A stretch of 64,000 nucleotides of DNA from Megascapheus bottae. Taxonomy: Eukaryota > Chordata > Mammalia > Rodentia > Geomyidae. The position numbers and the translations under genes are program-made. Shown one piece after another: positions 43,373 to 55,292 of the stretch (position 1 is the first letter of the stretch; the number at the start of each line of letters is the position of its first letter). Location of the stretch: the NCBI GenBank assembly GCA_024803745.1, contig JANJXV010000004.1:55973858-56037857 (forward strand), in the 5' to 3' direction. The notes beneath the pieces were generated by a model. The model saw only the letters and a list, made by a program, of their open reading frames with translations. It ran no database searches and had not been told where the DNA came from.

Positions 43373-45010
43373 TGACTTTTTTATTTAAATGTCATTGGAA
43401 AGGTGATATAGAGAGAGGTTACAGTCATATAAGTAAGATAATGAGTACATTTTCTTTTTGAACAATGTATAGAGTCCTTCACATGTTTGGTTTATTTCTA
43501 GATATTTTATTTGTTTTGAGGCTATTATAAAAGGAGTTGATTTCTTGATTTCAGTCTTGCTATTCTCATTGTTGGCATACAGAAAAGCTACTGATTATGT
43601 TGGTTAATTTTATACCCTGCTACTTTGCCAAAGTTTGGGGTCAGCTCAATTAACTTGGGATAGGAACCTGTGGAATTCTATAAATAAGATCATGTCATCT
43701 GCAAAGAGGGAGAGTCTTACTTCTTTCCCTATTTGGGTCCTCTTTATGTTTGACTATTGTCTTATTGCTCTAGCTAGGAATTTCAATAGTATATCGACAA
43801 GGAGTGGAGAAAGTGGACATGCTTGTTTTATTCCTGATTTTAGAAGAAATGGTTTAAGTTTTCACCATTAAGTACAGCTGGCTGTGGGTTTGTTATATAC
43901 AGCTTTTTTTTTTTTGGTCTAGACCAGACTAGAACTCTGGGCCTGGGTATTGTCTCTGAGCTCTTCAGCTCAAGGCTACTGCCCTACCATTTAAGCCACA
44001 GTGCCACTTCCGATTTTCTGGTGGTTAATTGGAAATAAGAGCCTCATGGGCTTTCATGCCCAGGCTGGCTTTGAACTGTAATCCTCAGATCTCAGCCTCC
44101 CGAGTAGCTAGGATTACAGGCATGAGCCACTATTGCCTGGATTACAGCTTTTATTATACTGAGGAATGTTCCTCGGATTTTTAGCTTCTCCAGATCTTGC
44201 ATGATAAAGGGGTGTTGGATCTTGTCAAATGTGTTTTCTGCATCTATTAAGGTGGTCATATGGTTCTTGTTCTCGCTCCTATTGATGTGTTGAACTATAT
44301 TAATTGACTTGTGAATATTGAACCAACTTTGCATCCCTGGAATGAATCCCTTTTGGCCATAGTGTATGAGATTTTAAAATTAATGTTGAAGTCAGTTTTC
44401 CAGAACTTTATTGAGAAGTTTTGCATTGATGTTCATTAAAGAAATAGGTTTATAGTTCTCTTTCTTTGGTAGGTTCCTACCTGCTTTTGGGATGAGGGTT
44501 ATTCTGGCCTCATAAAACAAGTTTAGTAGTAATCTTTTGCTTTCAATTTCATTGGAAAGTTTGGGGACTGTCAGAGTGAGTTCTCCTTTGAGGACCATAT
44601 ACAAACTGGCTGTGAGTCCATCTGGTCCTGGGCTTTTATTGCCATTTCTATTTCAATACTTGATATGGGTCTATTTAGTTGGTTTAAATCTTCTTGGCAT
44701 TTGCTAGAAATTTTTCCATTTCTTTCAGATTCTCAGTTTTGGTTTACTTTATATGAATGTTTGCGAGAAAAGTTTCCATTTCTTCCCGATTCTCAGATTT
44801 GTTAGCGTGAAGTTTTGGCTTACCTTGTAACCATATTTTTAGCTTCTGCTCCCCATTTAGAGGGGAGCTGGGGCTGGACTTGTGGATTTTGCTTGCTTTT
44901 CTGCTGTCTTTGTCTTCACTGTGCTTTTTTTCTTTCCTTTTTTTTGTGGTCCTGTTCTTTCATGATTCTCAAAAGTCTGCTTTCCCTTCCTCCTAGATGC
45001 TGTCTCTTCT
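43373..45010 (-). mobile_element. L1 3' tail plus ORF2 reverse-transcriptase remnant, interrupted by a SINE
   Basis: The 3'-end text at 43,380-43,460 joins directly to RT-domain sequence: about 43,640-43,870 contains the FADD box as '..CADDMI..', 44,092-44,334 carries 'LIDAENTFDKIQHPF' (RT motif A) and 44,392-44,604 carries 'ARITLIPKAGRN' and 'KENYKPISLMNINAKLLNKV'. The middle of ORF2 is deleted. The edge near 45,010 is approximate. Confidence 0.8.
43908..44142 (-). repeat. 7SL-like + Geo composite SINE inserted in L1
   Basis: Flanked by TACAGCTTTT at 43,898-43,907 and 44,143-44,152. Well preserved, so younger than the L1. Confidence 0.95.
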
Positions 45011-45117
45011 GAGCTACATGACTTTTCCCAATCATGAAGTAAAAATGGTTGATGCTACTCATCTGGCATTGTGGCCCGCACTGTCAGATCAGATTTTTTA
45101 AGAAACACAAAATGAAG

Positions 45118-45300
45118 GGCCAGGAGTTTGGCCTAGTGGTAGAGTGCTTGCCTAGCATGCACGAAAACCTGGGTTCTATTCCTTGGTACAGCATACATAG
45201 AAAAAAAACCCAGAAGTAGTGCTGTGGCTCAAGTAGTAGAGCTCTAGCCTTGAGAAAGTCCAAGGACAGTACTCAGACCCTGAGGTCAAGCCGAAACTCA
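45118..45300 (+). repeat. IDL-Geo SINE
   Basis: 'GGCCTAGTGGTAGAGTGCTT' left half, joined to 'GTGCTGTGGCTCAAGTAGTA' right half. A-rich tail. Confidence 0.95.
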
Positions 45301-45459
45301 CACATAAAAAAAACCCAAAATAAAACAAAAAAAAATCACAAAATGAAATCTCCTAATTATGAGGGAAAAGAGAATAATATTTTTATTACCATTTATATCT
45401 TTTCTGAAAGAAAATCAAAGGGCCTAGCATTCTGGGATAGCATTCTAAAATTCTGTTAG

Positions 45460-45790
45460 TACACATTGGGAAATCTTTTCTGCAGTCCTTGTTTTCCACA
45501 ATGGCTGTACTGATTTACATTCTCACCAACAGTGTGAAACTGTTGACTTTCCTCCACCTCCTCCTGTACTACAATCTTTTGTCTTTTTTAATCTTAGCCA
45601 TCTAGCAGGCACAAAGTGATAACTCATGAGAATGTTGATTTGCATTTCCCTGATGATATACTGATATTTAACATCTTTTCTATAGCTGCTGGCTATTGTA
45701 TGTTTTCTTTTGAGATGTCTTTTTCAGGTCTTTTAAACAATTTTTAATAGCACTCAGTTTTGCTATTGAGTTGGTGGAGTTCATTATAAT
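45460..45790 (-). repeat. Old L1 ORF2-end fragment
   Basis: 'ACATTCTCACCAACAGTGTG' and 'GATTTGCATTTCCCTGATGA' are standard antisense L1 phrases. Confidence 0.8.
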
Positions 45791-45889
45791 CTGGGTTTAC
45801 ACAATGCTAATTCAATCAAGTAAGTTTGGTCAAAAAGGAAGAAAGTTAGTTATATAGTCTGGTTTAAAATATTACCAACTCTGTTTTGT

Positions 45890-46410
45890 GTATGTTTCGT
45901 TTTATTTCTTTTTGTTTTTTTCTTATATTTATTTACATTGAATTGTATTGTATTGTTTTTAGGATAATGTATAGAGGGTTTACAGTTACATTTAATGGGT
46001 ATATTACTTCTTGGACCTTGATACTCCTTCTCATGTTTTTGTCCCCCTTTCTCTCCCCTCACTCCTCCCAATCATCTTGTTTCCCCCCTTACCTTCCCTA
46101 TTTCAAACAAACAAATAAACGTATATACAATATACCAGGTAACAAAGTAAGATACAATAACCATATGAGATTAACCATAATTGAAATAAAAGAGGAAAAC
46201 AGGATCACAACAGCAAAAGCTATGTATACAGGGTCATACAGGATGAGACTAAATGAAATAAACTCTAGATTATGGAAACAAAAGCTTTATCTTTGTGATT
46301 ATTGTTCTTAATGTACTATGTTTCATTTTATATATTGTTATCTATTATCTTACAGATTATATATGTGTATATGTCATAGACTATTTTACAGTTTTTCATT
46401 CTCAAAACTA
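45890..46410 (-). mobile_element. L1 3' end with internal inversion (twin priming)
   Basis: T-rich start, minus-strand 3' UTR up to about 46,195, then plus-orientation L1 text ('GGGTCATACAGGATGAGACT', '..TTCTTAATGTACTATG') to 46,410. The two parts overlap by a short stretch in L1 coordinates. Confidence 0.65.
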
Positions 46411-46414
46411 TATC

Positions 46415-46590
46415 CTGGGGCTAGGAGTTTAGCCTAGTGGTAGAGTGCTTGCCTAGCATGCACGAAGACCCGGGTTTGATTCTTTGGTACCAAAAGATGG
46501 AAGTGGTGCTGAGGCTCAAGTGGTAGAGCTCTAGCCTTGAGAAAGTTCAAGGACAGTGCTGTGGCCCTGAGCTCAAGCCCAGACTCACAA
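46415..46590 (+). repeat. IDL-Geo SINE
   Basis: 'GTTTAGCCTAGTGGTAGAGT', then 'GTGCTGAGGCTCAAGTGGTA'. Confidence 0.95.
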
Positions 46591-46869
46591 AAACAAAACA
46601 GAAAACCACCCTATATCCTGCATAATACAGGTAACCTTTACCAAAAATGACTTTCATTTATGCTTTAGAACCTGTAACTTTGCTGTAGTAGAATTCAGGT
46701 CTATTTCTAATTTAAAGGAATAGTCAAATGGCCCTTTATATGTAATTCTCATCCTAAGGTTGTAAATATCTTCAGAAAGAAATTGTTTGCATTTGTTTAC
46801 CTCCTTGATTTAGATAACCTTGACTGTAACTGTCAATTCAGATTCATCCATTCGATATTACACTAATAC

Positions 46870-47095
46870 TGTAGGAATAAAATAAAGCCAATATTCAACG
46901 TACTTATTTGAAAATGAGAACAGGTAGAGGGGATGGATGAGGTTGTGAGAGATGGAGGAGAATGATGGAAGGGCTCACATTGGTCAAGCTGCATTATAGT
47001 CATTATATTCAATATTCATTGAATTCATGTTGAATTCAAGCCTCTTTGTATGACTACTTAAATACAATAAAAATGTAGTCAGGGAAAATAATACT
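46870..47095 (+). repeat. L1 3' UTR fragment
   Basis: Purine-rich block, then 'CTCTTTGTATGACTACTTAAATAC' region and an AATAAAAA-type end, like 8,760-8,942. Confidence 0.6.
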
Positions 47096-47291
47096 AGTGG
47101 AGGAAAGGGATGTCTGAGAAATCTATCACATGACAGAGAAATAACATGAAGTGTAGGCAATTCCATGCATCAACCCTGTATCATCATTGGACAAATTGAT
47201 TATGCATGTGACTAAGGATCAGTACTGATTCTTGGATGCACTTTGAACGCTTAATCATTACCTTTCCAGGATTACAAGTCCCTTTGTTTTG
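47096..47291. other. Short unrecognised stretch
   Basis: Nothing recognised. Confidence 0.3.
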
Positions 47292-47465
47292 GTATTGAGA
47301 CTTGAACTGAAAACCTTGAGGCTGTTATGCAGGTGCTTTACCAGTTCAGCTACTCCACCTCTTTTATTGTGGCACTTATCTTTGAGGTGGGTTTTGTTTT
47401 ATGCCTTGTCTGGGCTGTGAATCTTCTACCTGTGCTTCCCCGAACACCAAGGATTAGAGGTGGGT
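47292..47465 (-). repeat. Old composite ID + 7SL-like SINE
   Basis: 'GAGACTTGAACTGAAAACCT' and '..CCAAGGATTAGAGGTGGG' in complement. Very diverged. Confidence 0.5.
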
Positions 47466-48826
47466 GGTGCATTACTGTCACTCTTTCCCTCACTCTCTCC
47501 CAGTTTTTCCCTCCTGTCCCCACCCACAACTTATATAGTTCACTTTCAACATAGTGTCTAGTGAGTACCACAGCTAAATTTGTTCATTCTTTGTCCCTCC
47601 ATTTATGTGCCTCCTTGCTCTTCCAAAAGCAGATAAATGGGAAAAAAATAAGACAAAAAACCCCAGAAAACAAAAACAAAGAAAAAAGCCATTGGTTCTA
47701 TTTCCTGAAGTTCATTCTGATAATTATTACATGATCAGAGGCACATAGGCATTCTGCCTTTGTGTTTCTTCCTTAGTATATCCTCATTTGGTTTCACTGT
47801 GTGTGAATGCCTAGAGTCCTATATCATTTATCAAATCTCTGCATTTGAGACCTAGCTTCCACACAGGAGAGAAAACACACACTGTTTGTCTCTCTGATCT
47901 TGGCTTACCTTCCTTAACATGATTTGTTTCCACATCCTTGCTGATTACATGTTATTCTTTCTAATGGCTGTATAAGACTCCATTGTGTCTAGGCAACAGA
48001 TTGTTTTCGATCCATTCATCTATTTCAGGGCATCTGAACCCTAAATTCACAATAAGCAAGTTTCTATAACTTGGTTATTGTGAATAGTGCAGCAATGAAC
48101 ATGAATGTGCAAGTGTCTTTATGGTGTCCTGGCTTGTGATGTTCTGGGAGTATATGGCTGAGTTGGAGAGATGATCTATGTCAAAAAAACTGCTGTCCAG
48201 TTTACATTTCCACCAACAGTGCAATAGGGTTCCTTTCCCTCCATATCCTCTTCAACTTTTTCTTGCTTGAATTTATGATGTTGGTTAGTCTAACTGAGGT
48301 GAAATAGAATCTCAAAGACATAATGATTTGCATTTTCTTGATTTCCAGGAATGTGGAGCATTTCATCATCTCTTTCACATAACTCTTTTCTTATGTCCTT
48401 TGCCCATTTAGTGATTGGTTTAATAGTTTGGGGAAGGGTTCTTGAGCTCCCTGTATAGCTTGGATATTAGGCCTTTGTTGGGCCTTTGCTGGTAAAGATC
48501 TTCTCCCAGTCTGCTGGTTGTAACTATGTCCTTTGTTGTACAGAAACTCTATTTTTATACAATCCTATTTGTCAAGTTTCTTTCCTATCTGTGCTTCTGT
48601 GACTCTTCAAAAACTTTCTTCTTATGCCTATGAGTTCTAGCATTTCTCCTGGTCCCTCTTGCAGCAATTTCCAAGTTTCAAGTCTGATCTTGAGGTCTTT
48701 GATACTAGTTGATAGTAGTGTGTGGTGACAAACACGGATCCTGCGAGCACCCTAGGGATGCTCAGCTTTCCCAACACCAATTATTGAAGAAGCTATCTTT
48801 TCCTACTGGATGTCTTCATTCCCTTA

Positions 48827-48984
48827 TCAAGTATCACAAAGCAACATATAAAGTTTTATTTCTGGGTCTTTTAAACTGTTCCATTTATGTTGAGGTCTAC
48901 TTTTGTGACAATACCAAGTTATTTTTGTTATTATGGCTCTATAGTAGAGTTTGAGGGCTGGATTTGGGTTCCACCAACATTGTT
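48827..48984 (-). pseudogene. L1 ORF2 fragment
   Basis: The minus frame contains 'KLYYRAIITKITWYCHKSRP' and 'QHKWNSLKDPEI', equivalent to the ORF2 segment at 13,340-13,440. Confidence 0.85.
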
Positions 48985-49705
48985 TTTTTTTAATTTTTAT
49001 TGTAAAAGTGATGTACAGAGAGGTTACAATTACATAAGTCAGGTAATGAATAGAATTCTTTGTGAACAGTGTCTTCTCTTCCCTCATTTTCTCCCAGTTT
49101 TCCCCTCCTGGCTCCCACAAGTATAATTCATTTTCAATGTAGTGCGGAATAAATATCACTGCTGTGTTTGTTCACCATTTGTCTTACCATTTCTGTGTTC
49201 CACCTTACTCTCCCCCAAACAGATAAGCTTACATATAAGACAAAAGGTAGGTTGGGAGCATAGAGGTAGAGTGCTCGTCTAGCATGCAGGAAGCCCTGGG
49301 CTCGATTCCTCAGTACCACATATTCAGAAAAACTGGAAAGGGTGCTATGGTTCAAGTGGCAGGGCACCAGCCTTGAGCAAAAAGTGTTCAAATGAGTTCA
49401 ATCCCCGGGCCTGCCCAAAAAAAGAAGAAAAAAAAGCCCAAAACTCAGGGATAGTGCCCAGGCCCTGAGGTCAAGCCTCAGGATCACCAGCACCAATTAA
49501 AAAAGAAAAGAAAAGAAAAGATACAATAAACAAAAACACCCACAAAGGAAAAAAAAACAAAATGTTCCATTTCTTGGGGTTCGTTTTGATATACATTTTA
49601 TATGATTATATGCACATAACTTTTGAGCCTTTATGACCTTACTTAAGAATATCCTCCTTTGGTGTCACTGTGTGAATGTCTAGAGTCCTGTATTCCTGCT
49701 CTTTT
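48985..49705 (-). mobile_element. L1 3' UTR insertion nested in the L1, itself carrying an IDL-Geo
   Basis: 'TTATTGTAAAAGTGATGTAC' to '..GTGTGAATGTCTAGAGTCCT'. Parallel to 47,475-47,830, so a second copy of the same 3' UTR family within the older L1. Confidence 0.75.
49248..49490 (+). repeat. IDL-Geo SINE with an internal rearrangement
   Basis: 'TAGAGGTAGAGTGCTCGTCT' left half, right half 'GTGCTATGGTTCAAGTGGCA'. The terminal text ('GTTCAA..' and 'CCAAAACTCAGGGATAGTGC') appears partly repeated around 49,395-49,480. An (AAAAG)n tail follows. Confidence 0.88.
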
Positions 49706-49835
49706 TTTGATCCCATGAATTTTTTGGTAAAATTCTATACGGGTAAAGAGTTCATTAAGGTTTTGGAGGGGGATTACATTAAATCTGTAGATCTTTTTTT
49801 GTCACATTGGCCATTTTTATATTAATTCTATCTAT

Positions 49836-50249
49836 CTATGAACATGGAAAGCCTTTCCATTTCCTAATGTCTTCTTTGCTTTCTTTCTTACAGTTTTTGC
49901 TATAAAAGTCTTTTGCTTCCTTGACAGAGTTTATCTCCGGATATTTTTTTATAAGGCTATGGAAATGGATGTGTTTTCTTGTTTTCCTCTCTGCTTGCAC
50001 ATTGCTAGTGTACAGAGAGGCTACTGATTTTTGTAGGTTAATTTTGTATCCTGCTACATTGCCAAAGTAATTGGTCAACTGTAGGAGCATAAGGATAGAG
50101 TCTTTTGGATCCTTCAGAAATAATATCATGTCATCTGCAAATAGGGATAATTTGACTTCTTCGTTGCCTGTATGGATCAATTTCATGTCTTTTTCTTGCT
50201 TTATTGCTCTGGTTAGGAATTCCAGAACTATATTAAAAAGAGTGGACAT
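49836..50249 (-). pseudogene. L1 ORF2 reverse-transcriptase remnant with intact FADD
   Basis: A 137-residue minus frame opening '[20 protein letters not shown]', with '[20 protein letters not shown]' (FADD catalytic box intact) and '[16 protein letters not shown]'. It is the best preserved RT core in the window but ends at a stop at 49,836 and lacks the N-terminal part. Confidence 0.9.
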
Positions 50250-50744
50250 CTTGTTTTTGATTCTGTGGTTTATTTATTGATTTATATATGTTATACTACT
50301 CTTGTATCTCTAGGCTAAAAACCACTCGATTATAATGTATGTTTTTTTAATCAGTTGCTGAATTTTATCAAAGAGCTTTGTGTCTGTGTTGATCAATGAG
50401 ATTGATCTATAGTTGTACATTGAATATTATGTCTGTATCTCACACCCTTCCTCTCTCCATTTGTCTGTCTCCTCTGAAAGGGATTCTCCAGATAATAACT
50501 GACCCTCATGCACCAGATAGTCTTACCACAGCAGTCTCTCCCTTGTGAGGCTTTCAGTAGCTGAAATGATTTTCAAAGGAAAGTCATTTCAGAAATAAGG
50601 ATATGAATGGTCTCAGTTTACTGAGACCAATAGAGATTTTTATCTTTATTTCTAGTATAACTATAGTACTTGAATCCTTGCAAATAACATTTTAGTCTTC
50701 CATTGTTATACAACAGTCTTGTATGCTCTTTGAAAATACTCTTT

Positions 50745-50965
50745 CAAGCCAGACACTAGTGGTTCATACCTATAATGCTAGCTATTCAGAAGGATGAGAT
50801 CTGAGGATCACTGTTCAAAGGCAGCCTGAGAAGAAAAGTCTGTAAGGCTCTTATCTCTGATTAACCAGCACAAGGCCAAAAGTGGGAACTTTGGCTCAAG
50901 AGGCAGAGTATTATCCCTAGCAAAAAAGCTCAGGAATAGTGCCACGGTCCTTAGTACAAGCCCAA
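50745..50965 (+). repeat. 7SL-like + Geo composite SINE
   Basis: 'GCCAGACACTAGTGGTTCAT' head and 'AACTTTGGCTCAAGAGGCAG' right half, running into (CA)n. Confidence 0.9.
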
Positions 50966-50966
50966 A

Positions 50967-50967
<1 letters not shown>

Positions 50968-51018
<51 letters not shown>

Positions 51019-51035
51019 CACACACACACGCACAC
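50968..51035. repeat. (CA)n microsatellite in a SINE tail
   Basis: About 33 units with two CG interruptions. Confidence 0.97.
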
Positions 51036-51420
51036 CTCTTTTATACCAGCAATAATAAATGACTGTTTTGTAAAATTAGATTCACGCAAGTAGTCAAAGG
51101 TTCCTTTTGATTAGAGGCACAGCTTGGCTCCAGTTACTCTGTCCTAATCATTCCTTCTTCCCTGCCATAGACTATTTCATAATAAGGGGTTTGTACCCAA
51201 AAGCTAATGCAGGGAACATTATAGGAACTCATTGTTGCTTTATGTAGATGGAATTTCAAAGTCCTTATGAATAATAGTGAATTCATAGTACAAAGAGCGT
51301 GTATAAAAGGCAGCATTAAAATAATATCCTATTATTTTAAATATTTAAATTTAAAACTATAGTTTCAAGAAAATATGTGAAACACTTCAAAAGGCATAGA
51401 GAGCTAAAGATTTCTTTTCT
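51036..51420. other. Unrecognised AT-rich stretch
   Basis: Nothing recognised. Confidence 0.35.
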
Positions 51421-51850
51421 GTTCTTTGTTTCATTTCTTTCTTTCTTTCTTTCTCTCTCCCTTCTCTTCCCTTCCCTCCCTCCCTCCCACCCTCTCTCCC
51501 TCCCTCCCTTCCTTCCTTCCTTGCTTCCTTCCTTCCTTCCACTTTCCTTTCCCTCCCTTCTTCCTTCCTTCTTTCTCTTCCTTTCCTTCCCTCCCTCCCT
51601 TCTCTTTCTTTCCCTCTTTCCTCACAACTTCCTTCCTTCTCTTCCTTTCCCTCCCTTCTTCCCTCCCTCCCTCTCTTCCTTTACCTCCATCCCTTTTTCC
51701 TTCTCTTTCTTTCCATCCCTCCCTCCCTCCCCCCTCCCTCCCTTCCTTTCTTTCTTCTCTTCCTTTCCATCCATCCCTCCCTCCTCCCTTCATTCCTCCC
51801 TTTCTTCTCTCCTTCCTTCCTTGCTTCTTTCATCTTTCCTTCATTCCCTT
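51420..51850. repeat. 430-bp polypyrimidine tract
   Basis: Irregular CCTT, CCCT and TTTC units, almost no purines on the plus strand. The Ser/Pro/Phe/Leu frames (51,377-51,886 and others) are artefacts. Confidence 0.97.
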
Positions 51851-51857
51851 CTTTGCC

Positions 51858-51992
51858 AGTCCAAGGGCATGAGGTCAGATTCCTGACCTTAAAGCTAGTG
51901 CTCTATCACTTTCTGGCTTTGGGGTAGCTAATTGGAAATAAGAGACTAGTGGTCTTTTCTGCCCATTACAGATATGAGCCAGTAGTGCCTGA
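51858..51992 (-). repeat. Diverged 7SL-like + Geo SINE fragment
   Basis: 'GCCAGTCCAAGGGCATGAGG' and 'AGCTAATTGGAAATAAGAGA' in complement. Carries internal deletions. Confidence 0.75.
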
Positions 51993-54761
51993 CTTTCAAG
52001 GACATATCTAATATCTAATGTAAGCTCCAACACAAATATCTCTATTAGTAGTCCTCTTCAAGTCCCTGTGCTATATAAACATCTACCTTTCTTTCAAGTA
52101 CAAGAACATGTTATGTGCACTGCACATAGTGATCTTTATTGTCTACTTCTTCATAAGATTGCTTATGTAGCCATAGTTGCTTGAATTGAGATCCATATTT
52201 TAGTAATCCCTGTTCTGTCCTTGTTCTGATATATTTTGCAAAAGACAAGGCCCACAGATTTTCTGTGAAGGGCAAAGAATAGAAAATCTTAGGCTTATAG
52301 ACCATGTAGTCTCTGTCTCAACCCTTCAGCTTTTCCTTTTGAATGTGAAAAAAGTCCCTAGACAATATGTTAATGATACATTTGATTAAATTCCAATCAA
52401 AACAGTGGACATGTTGGGTTTCACTGAGGGGTGGTTTACTGACTCTTGATGAAGAACATCTAATCACTGAATCTTCAGAGAGGAACTGTATCAGTAATTT
52501 TAGAAAATACTGTAAATCCAATTTTTCCTTTCTCTTTACTTATTATGGACCACTTCTCCTTGTTCCTATTTCACAATCCCCTCCCACTGCACACAAATTT
52601 CTCAGGTGCTCCTGAACAGTTGGTTGAATCATGCATCTCAAGCAAGGGCAGTGTAGCAGATTGGAAGTTGTGTATGCAAGTAGAGGTCATGCTTGTAGAG
52701 ACATTTCATCAGGAAATATGGCATGGAGTCTTTAATGTTGTCTCCTGGGTTGAACAGATTTCTCAGAGAAGGATTTTCTAAACTCTTTAATGAAAGAGTA
52801 AGCATAGCTGTCAGAGTTCTGAGAAGTTGGAGGGAATAGGACAGGCTATCCCAGCATCTGTTCACTTACTTGTTCTCTTTTAGTCCTCTTAGATCCTAAG
52901 CCTGCACCTGGAGTTCTACCAGGTCATGGCAACTTCTGTCAGGAACTCAACAAGGTCTTCTCATGGGTTAGACTGGACTAGCCTATTTTTTAAATTTCTC
53001 CTTCAAGCTAGTTAGTCTTGAATATACTTTAGACCGTTAGATTCAAAGCCCAGATACCTTCTCTCTCTTTTACCACAGTACTGTTTCTTTCTAAAGATAA
53101 TACCTATTACTGACTGAGAGAAGTGGTGTAATTAAGCACAAAGAGGAAGCTTTTGGCAAGTCTCAGACTATGTGGACTACTTATTTATTTGCTTTATCAT
53201 GACACTGTGCCCCTTTCCTGGTTATGACACCATTGCATAGCAAGGCACTCAGCACAGAGCAATTAACTAGCGTTTGCTGAATAACTGGAGAGAATGAAGC
53301 TGGGAGACTTGTGGCTATAAAGACTAGGAGTTCAGTAAGTTCTGAGGCTGAAGAAGCAGACCTTTATGTAGAATTCCCATCTTAAGAATTTAAGTATACA
53401 AAATGTTGCTTGTATCTACTTACCTGTTTGACCCAGAAAACATTCATTGCAATCATTACTCCAGTGATTTGCTTCTGGTCATATGAATTCATTGTTTCTT
53501 TGATGCCTGGGCATTAAAAATGTATACATTGACTTTCTAATGCTATCATTTTATACTTCTTTCTTAGACTGAAAATGAATCTGTAGTTCCTTATATGTTT
53601 ATCTTCTTGTACAGAGTGCCAGAAAAAGATTACCAAGTCTATGAAAATGAATAGAAAAATATTATTATTTTGTGAAATTCTGCTTTATATTTATTCTTCC
53701 ATATTTTTTCTAGTACTGATCTTGTCTAGAATATCTTATCACTTGGAATTAATTTACGTTTTATTTATTCAGATTCCTATTATTAAAGATTAGTTAATCC
53801 AGTTACATTTTAAGTAGTAAATCCAATGATAACTTAGCAACCTAATTTAGCATTTAGTAGACATAGACAATAATATTGCCCATGGAGACTGTATCTCCAA
53901 ATTTCTTGAAATAATAATTGTGTCATTTCTTACCTGTACCAATCAAACAGCCGTTACCACATTTGTTGAAAGCTTTTGCAGCTCTCATTACTTCGAGAAC
54001 GAAACCCCAAATTTCTTAGCAGGAACTGTGAGGCTACATCTGGCCTGTCTTCTTGTCGCCTTTTCTAGTTAATATCTCCCACACTTTCTGAAGCAGTAGG
54101 ATCAGACCACTTGTGACTTCCTGAAACTACCTTGCTGCTCTGAGCCCTGCACACATTTGTCTGCAGACATTAGTCTGAAAATCCCCTATACCTCCTATGC
54201 AACTCCTGGTTGGACCAGTTTTTTTGGGTAAGGATAAGGTACAGGCTCAGCATCTTTCTTTTTCCTTTGCTGAGTTCTGTACATCCTTCATCCTTAAAAT
54301 GGCAGTTAATATGCTACCTTGTAGCAATTTTCAGCATGATAGCAATATTGAAAATATCTGTGATTATTTGTGTGCTGATGCTGATTTCTTTGCAATGTGA
54401 TGGCTGAGTGGTTCTAGGAAAATGGTGTAGGAAGCAATTAGAACTTTTTGTGTTATTTTAATAAAAGCATGTTGTCTTAGATGGTAGACATATGGCATTC
54501 TATATCCATACATCCAGATTAGAAAACACAAAAATCACAATATGGTCTATAAATGAGGAATTATTTTAGCTCTTAGAGGCAGCGTTACTTGGTGATAATC
54601 ATGCTAATCTAAGCAAACTATTATGGTGGCTTAAAATGTAACTATATGTTTTTATGTGAGAAAACTGATAGATATTAAAATAAGAATAATTTCATAACAG
54701 ACAATTTGTGCTGAGATATGTGGAAATCAAAAAACTTGATAATCAATTTGTGTAGAAAATG
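51993..54761. other. Longest repeat-poor stretch of the window
   Basis: About 2.8 kb without SINE, L1 or microsatellite except an L2/MIR-like scrap at 53,240-53,300. Frames at 52,367-52,615 and 54,197-54,407 show no domain and no consistent splice flanks. Probably unique intergenic or intronic DNA. Confidence 0.45.
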
Positions 54762-54838
54762 TTGAATTGGTAGAGTACCAGCCTTGGGTGAAAGAACCAA
54801 GCAAGAGCTCAAGGTCTTGAGTTCAAGCTCCAGTTCTT
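54762..54838 (+). repeat. Geo half-element, interrupted by a retrocopy
   Basis: 'ATTGGTAGAGTACCAGCCTT' to 'GAGTTCAAGCTCCAGTTCTT'. The last 17 bases form the left target duplication of the retrocopy. Confidence 0.85.
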
Positions 54839-54984
54839 TTTTTTTTTTTGAAAGATTTTATTCACGCTGATTTTTACATCATTTTTCAAATGTCATGTTT
54901 AACAAACAAGTATTCAAGAAAGGAATCTCCATGTGCAATCACTGGCACAGAGATTTTGGAACATAATTAAATTTAAGCTGAGGA
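54839..54984 (-). pseudogene. Processed retrocopy of an mRNA 3' UTR
   Basis: T-run at 54,839-54,849 (poly(A) on the minus strand), AATAAA on the minus strand at 54,857-54,862, and about 120 bases of 3' UTR. Flanked by TTCAAGCTCCAGTTCTT (54,822-54,838) and TTCAAGTTCCAGTTCTT (54,985-55,001), a 17-bp target duplication with one mismatch. The structure shows L1-mediated retrotransposition of a severely 5'-truncated cDNA. The parent gene is not recognised. The last 35 bases before the poly(A) match window positions 4-37. Confidence 0.9.
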
Positions 54985-55292
54985 TTCAAGTTCCAGTTCT
55001 TATACAAAGTAAAAAAAAGGAAAATGTTATACTACTTTAGTCTTGGAATTACATTTATATGCCATTTAATGGAAATGATAGATATGATTTTGTTGAATAG
55101 AGTTGCCACAAATATATTTAACATGATATTTTGTGCAGATTAATGTTCAATTAAATTGGCTAGAGATAAAATAATAATTTTGGAAGGTTAGTGAATGCAA
55201 AAGAGCAATCAAAATTATCATTAGATAGTTTTATTTCTAGGCTTATAAAACAAGAAGTAGAATATTTAATTTCAAATGAATTATGTAATTTT

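Larger units (their letters stand above)
47475..50430 (-). mobile_element. Long minus-strand L1 remnant with nested insertions
   Basis: The 3' UTR (47,475-47,830) and ORF2 end to about 48,980 are followed, after nested elements, by ORF2 RT sequence to about 50,430. Antisense L1 phrases abound ('TTATTGTGAATAGTGCAGCA', '..TTCTCCCAGTCTGCTGGTTG'). Many frameshifts. Confidence 0.85.

Noticed and set aside
51377..51886. 148-169 residue frames rich in Pro/Ser/Phe/Leu
   Set aside because: Translation of the polypyrimidine tract.
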